A stretch of 18,928 nt of DNA from NCBI GenBank assembly GCA_014729055.1, contig WJKO01000847.1, forward strand, positions 1 to 18,928. The letters are read 5' to 3'. Made by a program: the position numbers and the translations under genes. Shown piece after piece: positions 8,228 through 13,181 of this stretch. Under the pieces are notes generated by a model, which saw only the letters and a list, made by a program, of their open reading frames with translations, was not told the DNA's origin and made no database searches. The number at the start of each line of letters is the position of its first letter. Positions within the stretch are counted from its first letter, which is position 1. Origin of the DNA: Promethearchaeota archaeon. Lineage in GTDB: Archaea; Asgardarchaeota; Lokiarchaeia; Sigyniarchaeales; Promethearchaeaceae.

Positions 8228-8247
8228 AATTAATTAGTGAATTAATT
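8228..8247. repeat. AATTAATT-AGTG-AATTAATT palindrome pair
   Basis: Two AATTAATT blocks (8228-8235 and 8240-8247), each self-complementary, flank AGTG about 120 nt before the Lrp start. Lrp-family proteins often bind A/T-rich palindromes, but in DNA this A/T-rich such a pattern can occur by chance. Confidence 0.35.
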
Positions 8248-8302
8248 AATAAACTAATTAAATTTCTAATAATTTCTAGGTCATCTATTGTAAATCTAAT
8301 AA

Positions 8303-8312
8303 ACTTTATATC
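8303..8312 (+). promoter_or_regulatory. Putative TATA box of the Lrp/AsnC gene
   Basis: ACTTTATATC lies 51-60 nt before ATG 8363 and has the common archaeal TTTATAT core. The expected start site (about 8333-8338) would fall inside the direct repeat at 8319-8349. Confidence 0.5.
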
Positions 8313-8318
8313 AAGAAA

Positions 8319-8349
8319 TATAGCAAAAAAGAACTATAGCAAAAAAGAA
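8319..8349 (+). repeat. Direct repeat TATAGCAAAAAAGAA x2, candidate operator
   Basis: TATAGCAAAAAAGAA is perfectly repeated at 8319-8333 and 8335-8349, a 16-bp period. It sits just downstream of the TATA box, over the expected transcription start of the Lrp/AsnC gene. Lrp-family regulators commonly repress their own promoters from such positions, so autoregulation is a reasonable guess. Confidence 0.5.
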
Positions 8350-8354
8350 AATAT

Positions 8355-8360
8355 GTGATT
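8355..8360 (+). promoter_or_regulatory. Ribosome-binding site GTGATT before ATG 8363
   Basis: GTGATT with its following C matches the complement of the archaeal 16S 3' end and lies 2 nt before the ATG. This supports the start at 8363 and mirrors the site before 3933. Confidence 0.55.
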
Positions 8361-8362
8361 CT

Positions 8363-8884
8363 ATGGGTTTAAAAGAAATGCGTAGGCTGGACAAATTAGA
8401 CAATAAAATAATCCAATTCCTCCAGAAGCTACCCAATATGACACACAGCGATATAGCAAAGGAGATAGAGAGGTCGCAACCCGCAGTCGGAGCACGCGTT
8501 CATAAATTAGAAGAAGAAGGAATTCTCACATTAGAGTATGGATTCAATTTTAAAAATGCCGAGGGAATTCATATCGTTAAATTGGATGTAGTCACCAGCG
8601 AACCTAATAAAGTCTTAGAAATAACAAAATATTGTCCCTTTGTCTTGAATTGTCTGAAAATGAGCGGTGTTAATAATCTACTCATTTTTATGATTTCTAC
8701 GGATCTAAACAAAATTGATAAAATTATCAATCATCAATTTAGAAATAAACCGCATATTGAAAGCGTGAAAATGGAGATTGTAACAGAATTTCAAAAGGAC
8801 TGGGTATTTCCCATTAACTTTAAAATATATAAACTTGATCCATGCAGTAAATCCTCATGTAAAGATTGCGCTTTCTCTGATTAA
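8363..8884 (+). CDS. Lrp/AsnC-family transcriptional regulator with C-terminal Cys cluster
   Basis: A 173-residue DNA-binding regulator. Residues about 8-60 form the Lrp/AsnC helix-turn-helix: RLDKLDNKIIQFLQKLPNMT, then HSDIAKEIERSQPAVGARVHKLEEEGIL. The rest is a RAM-like alpha/beta effector domain (about 65-150; IVKLDVVTSEP..., FMISTDLNKIDKII). The end is unusual: PCSKSSCKDC places C161, C166 and C169 in a C-x4-C-x2-C arrangement, and C89 and C95 lie inside the effector domain. Together they could bind zinc or an iron-sulfur cluster and make the protein a metal or redox sensor rather than an amino-acid sensor; this is inference. It is the only gene between two non-coding regions, so it looks monocistronic. 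The direct repeat over its promoter suggests autoregulation. Targets are unknown. Confidence 0.85.
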   Translation: MGLKEMRRLDKLDNKIIQFLQKLPNMTHSDIAKEIERSQPAVGARVHKLEEEGILTLEYGFNFKNAEGIHIVKLDVVTSEPNKVLEITKYCPFVLNCLKMSGVNNLLIFMISTDLNKIDKIINHQFRNKPHIESVKMEIVTEFQKDWVFPINFKIYKLDPCSKSSCKDCAFSD

Positions 8885-8889
8885 TTAAG

Positions 8890-8898
8890 TTTTTTTTT
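8890..8898 (+). terminator. Oligo-T terminator after the Lrp gene
   Basis: A run of nine T residues begins 6 nt after the Lrp stop codon (8882-8884). No hairpin precedes it. This fits archaeal oligo-T termination. Confidence 0.55.
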
Positions 8899-8983
8899 AC
8901 AATCGCTATCATCTATTTAAGTGAGAATAATAAATGAAGATAATCTGGTAATAAAAGATAGGAAAGTCTCTATTTTTATCAAA

Positions 8984-9214
8984 TTATAAAAACCCCAAAA
9001 AGTGAAAGCTAAGATTAAAAATAAGCTCCCCATTAAATCCTATTATTTTACCATTATCTTCATTCTCTTTAAAAAAATTTATTTCAACTTCATTTAGATT
9101 ACATACTTCTATCTTTATTCAAAGCCATTTCATATTAAAATATCTTTTTATTTGTATAAAGCCCCATAAATACATTATAACGGGCAGATAACCAAAATTT
9201 TCTTTAATGGCTAA
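8984..9214 (-). pseudogene. Possible remnant reading frame, interrupted by one TGA
   Basis: Reading the minus strand from 9214 to the TAA at 8984-8986 gives 76 codons with a single in-frame TGA at 9119-9121. The part after the TGA contains KIEVCNLNEVEINFFKEN and then KIIGFNGELIF, which looks protein-like in composition. The part before it contains two Met codons. No ribosome-binding site, no neighbour and no known family supports it. In DNA this A/T-rich such an opening could arise by chance, so it is noted only as a possible decayed gene. Confidence 0.15.
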
Positions 9215-9231
9215 TTACAGACTTATATAAC

Positions 9232-9756
9232 ATGTCAAAACAGCTGATCATTTTTCTTCACGGATACGAAAGTTCAAATCAAGGGTTTAAAGCCAATTTA
9301 ATTCGCAATACTTTTAAGAATACGTTAATACCGAATTTTGAAGGGGAATTATCAGGAAGAATGAAAAAGCTGGATAAAATTCTGAAAGATAAATCCAAGT
9401 TAATCATTATAGGGTCAAGCTTTGGAGGTCTGATGGGCAGTTTATATGCTTTTAACCATCCAACAGATGTTGAAAGATTGATCCTCTTTGCCCCCGCACT
9501 TTCATCACCTTTCTTAGATCAGGATTTAAATTTTGATCCAATTGATATTCCTGTTATTATAATTCATGGAAAACATGATACAGTTGTCCCTTTGGATCCA
9601 GTCAAAACATTTTGTAAGAAATACTTTAAAAATTTATCTTATAATGTGGTCGATGATGATCACAGACTTCATAAAACGAGCGAAAGTCTTGATTGGGTTA
9701 AGTTAGTATCCAAAGGTAAAATCGTTCTCAAGAATAATAAAAAAAAAATAAATTAA
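9232..9756 (+). CDS. Small alpha/beta-hydrolase (esterase-like, YqiA/YcfP-type)
   Basis: A compact 174-residue serine hydrolase. The oxyanion-hole strand FLHGYESS (residues 8-15), the nucleophile elbow GSSFGG (Ser63), the acid GKHDTVVP (Asp116) and the catalytic His in DDDHRL (His144) are all in the expected order, so it should be active. It lacks a lid or cap domain and is short for the superfamily, closest in layout to small YqiA/UPF0227-like esterases. No signal peptide or membrane span is visible, so it is probably cytosolic. A Lys/Asn-rich tail (KNNKKKIN) ends it. The substrate is unknown. It is the first gene of a same-strand run, with the phosphoesterase starting 19 nt downstream. No clear ribosome-binding site precedes ATG 9232. 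Confidence 0.8.
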   Translation: MSKQLIIFLHGYESSNQGFKANLIRNTFKNTLIPNFEGELSGRMKKLDKILKDKSKLIIIGSSFGGLMGSLYAFNHPTDVERLILFAPALSSPFLDQDLNFDPIDIPVIIIHGKHDTVVPLDPVKTFCKKYFKNLSYNVVDDDHRLHKTSESLDWVKLVSKGKIVLKNNKKKIN

Positions 9757-9775
9757 TTCAAGGATAAGATTTCTG

Positions 9776-11305
9776 ATGGGTTCATTTGCAAATTTTACAA
9801 TTGGCGGAATATCGCTCATAGTGTTTAGTATTATTGTTAATGTGCTAATTGTTTTCTTTTTAGTGAATTATCAAAAGAATATCAGACGTTATCAGACGAT
9901 TAAGGCAATGCTTTACTTGTCTATATATCCCTATGTCTTTGGCATGATAGTAATTATTGTAGTCCTTTATAATGAATACAACGCTATATTTTATGAACGG
10001 TGGCCGGGTCCCTTCTGGTATATTGTTATAACGGGTTATGTTATTCTTATAGGAGACATTTTGCTATTAATTGCTTATTTTGGTAAATTATGGTTGTTGA
10101 GGTTGAATTATCGCTTCAAACATAATTGGGGACCATATTTGGTTCAGACTGCCGAACCGCATCATAGTGTTAAAATAATATGGAAAGGGAAGCTGAAAAA
10201 AGGAGAAAAACCCATTGAATTAATTGGTGTAAAAGATTATAAAACTCAGATTTGTAATATTCAAGATAAAAAAGCAAGCTGGGTTCGAGGACTGCGACAA
10301 GCGATCATTTCTGGATTAGAACCCGATACTGAATATGAATATACTATAAGAAGATCGAAGAGTTTACTTTCATTTCTATTAGATTCATCAAATTATGAAA
10401 CTGAAACATATAATTTTCATACTTTAAAGGAGCCTTTTCTGGCTCGAAAAAATCAAAAGGAAACAAATATATCATTTCTTGTAATAGGTGATATGCATGC
10501 CGGCGGTCATAATGTTGGACCATTAATTTCTATCATAAAAAATCACCATAAAGAAGTTGATTTTATTATCACATTAGGAGATATTGTGAGTGATTCAAGG
10601 TACATTGCACATTTTAAAACTTATTTCGGACAAATGAGAAATATTGTTTCCCAGATCCCTATGTATTATTGCACGGGGAACCATGATGGATTTACGAAGA
10701 GCGGTTATTATAATCTTACAACCATTTTTCCACAACCTTATGTTGATAGAGAAACAGGCGGCTATTTCTCCCAAATTATTTCCAACAACTTATTTGTATT
10801 TTTAGATGTCTATAATGCTGGCACGAATTTTGAAAAAATAAATAAAGAACAAGAAAAATGGTTGGAATCTGAGATAAGCGAGGCATCAAAAAATCCAAAT
10901 ATCATAAATATCTTTCTTTTCATGCATAATCAACCATTTGCACGAATCGAAAAAGAAATACATCCCGATCTCGGACCAATTTTAGAACCAATGATAGAAC
11001 GCCACAAAAAAATCAAGGTTGTGTTTGGCGGACATTATCATAGTTTTAAAACTAACGTAAAGGACTATGGAGATCATAGCACATTCTATATCGTTACCGG
11101 GGGAGGCGGCGGGAAAACCAGCTATGGCATGAGTAAATATTTAGGGAAACATAATCCTTATCTGTATGAAAAAGAGCACAAGAGAATAAAACACTTCATG
11201 CGAATTGACTTAAATATTAAAGATACAAACGATTATCAGACGATATCCATGACTGCTTTCGACTGGAAGAACAATGTTCTTTGGTACAATGTAATTGGTG
11301 ATTAA
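9776..11305 (+). CDS. Membrane-anchored calcineurin-like metallophosphoesterase (purple-acid-phosphatase-like)
   Basis: A 509-residue binuclear-metal phosphoesterase. Three hydrophobic spans occupy about residues 7-31, 43-66 and 80-104. A fibronectin-like domain (about 120-215; PYLVQTAEPHHSVKIIWKG ... ISGLEPDTEYEYTI) resembles the N-terminal domain of purple acid phosphatases. The catalytic domain then shows all five metallophosphatase blocks: GDMH (D239, H241), GDIV (D269), GNHD (N302, H303), FMHN (H384) and GGHYH (H420, H422). The Arg/Lys-rich loops after spans 1 and 3, and the neutral-to-acidic loop after span 2, suggest that the catalytic domain faces the cytosol. That would be unusual, because purple acid phosphatases normally act outside. 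It lies 19 nt after the hydrolase gene and 15 nt before the MBL gene, so it is probably in an operon. The substrate is unknown. Confidence 0.85.
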   Translation: MGSFANFTIGGISLIVFSIIVNVLIVFFLVNYQKNIRRYQTIKAMLYLSIYPYVFGMIVIIVVLYNEYNAIFYERWPGPFWYIVITGYVILIGDILLLIAYFGKLWLLRLNYRFKHNWGPYLVQTAEPHHSVKIIWKGKLKKGEKPIELIGVKDYKTQICNIQDKKASWVRGLRQAIISGLEPDTEYEYTIRRSKSLLSFLLDSSNYETETYNFHTLKEPFLARKNQKETNISFLVIGDMHAGGHNVGPLISIIKNHHKEVDFIITLGDIVSDSRYIAHFKTYFGQMRNIVSQIPMYYCTGNHDGFTKSGYYNLTTIFPQPYVDRETGGYFSQIISNNLFVFLDVYNAGTNFEKINKEQEKWLESEISEASKNPNIINIFLFMHNQPFARIEKEIHPDLGPILEPMIERHKKIKVVFGGHYHSFKTNVKDYGDHSTFYIVTGGGGGKTSYGMSKYLGKHNPYLYEKEHKRIKHFMRIDLNIKDTNDYQTISMTAFDWKNNVLWYNVIGD

Positions 11306-11320
11306 AACACAAAAGTAATA

Positions 11321-12328
11321 ATGGAGATTCTGGAATTTAAAAAAAGAATTGTGAAAAGTGAAAAAAGAATCGTAAAAAGTGTGGATGCGATGAAAAAGGA
11401 TTTTTCCGCGATTATGTTGCCGTTAGGGACACGTGCAGGGGTAATTCCCGTAAAGCATGCCGAAGCGACCGCCTTCTTGTTAAAGATAATTGAAGAAGAT
11501 TCTGAATATCAGATTCTGTTCGATGCGGGAAGCAAGCGGATATTGAATAAAGAATTTATCAATCCTGCAAAAATTATTGCGGTATTTCTCTCTCATGCTC
11601 ATTTAGACCATACAATGTATTTAGGACGATTTTTGAGGTTTCTTAGGCGATCAGGTCGAAAAAAACCTCTTTATATTTATTGTCATAACAACGGATGGAA
11701 ATCATTGAAGTGGTGGATTCGCCTTTTTTGCTGCCGGATCCCTGAATTTGTATATCATATTCCCATAGACTTAGAAATTTATAATCCCTATCTAAAAACC
11801 CATAAGAAAGATTGTAAAACGGATTTAACACAAATTTCAAAATTAAAAGCGTTAAAAATAGGAAAACATCTGATTATGAATATAAGAGCAGCCCCCGCAC
11901 TGCATTGTGTAAGTTCCGTTGCGTATCGAATTAATATAAGAGGAGATCGTGAACATCTTGACTTTGTTTTTTCTCCAGATACCTCTTATAATTCTATGCA
12001 TTTAATTCCATTTGCCAAAAATGCTATGTATTGGCTTTTAGATAGTGCCTTTGCAAAAGAAATAATAGATGAAAGGTATGATCGGTTTCTCGAACATAAA
12101 CGCGGGGGCGAAATTGTATGCCACTCTGGACCTTATTATTCGGGTAAATTATGTCAGCAAGCCAATGTCGGTACTTATATCATGATTCACTATATCTGGA
12201 ATCGATATACAGAAAAATTTGAAGATACGGAAAATGCGTTAACCACTCGAGCAAAAAGGACTTTTGACGGTAATATCATTGTTTCTTTTGATTTAGTTCT
12301 AATAACTTTAAAATTGAATATAAAATAA
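11321..12328 (+). CDS. Metallo-beta-lactamase-fold hydrolase
   Basis: A 335-residue MBL-fold enzyme. The signature SHAHLDH (H92, H94, D96, H97) follows the FDAGS strand. Further metal-ligand candidates are H195 (LHCVSS), D220 (FSPDTS) and H268 (CHSGPY), in the order expected for a binuclear zinc site. The layout is nearer to RNase Z/ElaC-like or phosphodiesterase-type members than to lactamases. It lacks the usual RNase Z exosite, and an insert with WKSLKWWIRLFCCRIP follows motif II. The start is uncertain. ATG 11321 includes a tandem KKRIVKS/EKRIVKS repeat encoded by two 21-bp copies; ATG 11390, after the repeat, is an alternative. It starts 15 nt after the phosphoesterase gene and probably shares its transcript. 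The substrate is unknown. Confidence 0.82.
   Translation: MEILEFKKRIVKSEKRIVKSVDAMKKDFSAIMLPLGTRAGVIPVKHAEATAFLLKIIEEDSEYQILFDAGSKRILNKEFINPAKIIAVFLSHAHLDHTMYLGRFLRFLRRSGRKKPLYIYCHNNGWKSLKWWIRLFCCRIPEFVYHIPIDLEIYNPYLKTHKKDCKTDLTQISKLKALKIGKHLIMNIRAAPALHCVSSVAYRINIRGDREHLDFVFSPDTSYNSMHLIPFAKNAMYWLLDSAFAKEIIDERYDRFLEHKRGGEIVCHSGPYYSGKLCQQANVGTYIMIHYIWNRYTEKFEDTENALTTRAKRTFDGNIIVSFDLVLITLKLNIK
11340..11381 (+). repeat. 21-bp in-frame tandem duplication at the start of the MBL gene
   Basis: Two near-identical 21-bp units (11340-11360 and 11361-11381, differing at two positions) encode successive KRIVKS heptads. If translation really begins at ATG 11390, the repeat is 5' leader rather than protein. 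Confidence 0.6.
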
Positions 12329-12377
12329 GCGAAATTATAATTTCGAAGAAATAAGATCTCCATCGGCGGCGAACAAT

Positions 12378-13037
12378 ATTATAGCATTTATTAATGCACT
12401 CTTAACATCTTTTGGACTGGTATTCCTTGCTGAGCTCGGGGATAAAACCCAGCTTGTTATATTAGCGTGTGCTGCAAAGGGATATTCTGTAAAGAAGCTT
12501 GCATTTGGGGCAATTGTGGGTTTTGCAATCATAGTGATTTTTGGTGGTTTAATATCTTCTCTCATTACATTATATATTGAATTAAAATGGATAAAAATTG
12601 GAGCAGCGATTATTTTCATTGGTTTGGGGCTATTTCAAATGATTGCTTTAGTTAAGATTAAAGAGAAAGACAAACACGAACAACAAGATGAAATATCTCC
12701 CGTTGGTTCCACAGATATTGTAAATAATTTTTGTGAGGATAGGGCTGGAGTCTCTAAAAAAAAGAAAAGCGCATTTTTTACAGGATTCGTTGCTATCTTG
12801 GCTATGGAAATGGGAGATAAAACACAAATCATGACGATAATGTTAGCGGCATCTTCCGAGTCAATGCCTGCTGTATTGATAGGATCTTGGATTGCATTAA
12901 GTTCACTTGCTCTATTTGGGGCATTCTTTGGCAAATGGTTGTCTGAGAAGGTTCCAAAAAAGATTATGGATTGGGTCGCTTCATTTCTCTTTTTATTTAT
13001 AGGATTGGTTCTTCTCATTCAGCAATTAATTATTTAA
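12378..13037 (+). CDS. UPF0016 (GDT1/TMEM165-type) cation transporter, start codon unclear
   Basis: UPF0016 proteins are six-span membrane transporters for Ca2+/Mn2+ (yeast Gdt1, human TMEM165, bacterial MneA) with two E-x-G-D-(K/R)-(T/S) motifs. Both are here: AELGDKTQ (encoded from about 12429) and MEMGDKTQ (from about 12804). Three hydrophobic spans lie on each side of a charged linker (KEKDKHEQQDE...VSKKKK). The first motif lies upstream of the first usable start codon, GTG 12516, so a start there would lose half of the active site. The frame is open back to a TAA at 12321-12323 but contains no ATG, GTG or TTG before 12516. I place the start provisionally at ATT 12378, which gives the normal family N-terminus of about 11 residues before SFGLVFLAELGDKT. 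Other possibilities are ATA 12348, a mutated start or a sequence error. It is the last gene of the hydrolase run. Confidence 0.8.
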   Translation: MIAFINALLTSFGLVFLAELGDKTQLVILACAAKGYSVKKLAFGAIVGFAIIVIFGGLISSLITLYIELKWIKIGAAIIFIGLGLFQMIALVKIKEKDKHEQQDEISPVGSTDIVNNFCEDRAGVSKKKKSAFFTGFVAILAMEMGDKTQIMTIMLAASSESMPAVLIGSWIALSSLALFGAFFGKWLSEKVPKKIMDWVASFLFLFIGLVLLIQQLII

Positions 13038-13114
13038 TGTATTTTGCTTAGATTTCATATAAAATTTCTCATGAAAACGTTTTTTGAACTTTGTATGTCG
13101 GAGTAATTGGAACA

Positions 13115-13122
13115 TATATATA
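13115..13122 (+). promoter_or_regulatory. TATA box of the beta-helix surface protein gene
   Basis: TATATATA lies about 60 nt before GTG 13182 and about 80 nt before ATG 13203. Because it overlaps the earliest in-frame start (TTG 13107), translation from that TTG is unlikely and a downstream start is preferred. Confidence 0.5.
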
Positions 13123-13181
13123 GCAAAGGGGATAATTTATTAGACGTAGAAAGAACTTACTTAATCAAGAAAGTGGTCATT

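Larger units (their letters stand above)
8046..8362. other. Non-coding divergent regulatory region
   Basis: This 317-bp gap separates the divergent membrane-protein and Lrp genes. It holds a TATA-like box for each direction, an AATTAATT palindrome pair (8228-8247) and a direct repeat (8319-8349). The middle part (about 8148-8220) has slightly higher G+C and a weak hairpin, CCG...CGG around 8182-8195, but nothing that supports a defined RNA gene. Only tiny ORFs occur (for example ten codons from 8104). Confidence 0.6.
8885..9231. other. Non-coding gap upstream of the hydrolase operon
   Basis: This 347-bp, very A/T-rich stretch starts with the Lrp terminator. It has two TATA-like candidates for the downstream operon: TTTGTATAAA (9151-9160) and a box near 9168-9180 (CATTATAAC). 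The second, 50-60 nt before ATG 9232, is the better placed. On the minus strand there is one long frame broken by a single TGA, described separately. No RNA gene is recognisable. Confidence 0.5.

Noticed and set aside
12335..12619. Minus-strand 94-codon ORF opposite the UPF0016 gene
   Set aside because: It is antisense to the clearly conserved UPF0016 reading frame and shows no family features.
12516..13037. UPF0016 gene starting at GTG 12516
   Set aside because: This start removes the first E-x-G-D-K-T motif and first span, which are encoded in frame just upstream.
13107..13181. TTG 13107 as start of the beta-helix surface protein
   Set aside because: It lies just before and overlaps the likely TATA box (13115-13122), and it would bury the signal peptide behind 25 extra polar residues.
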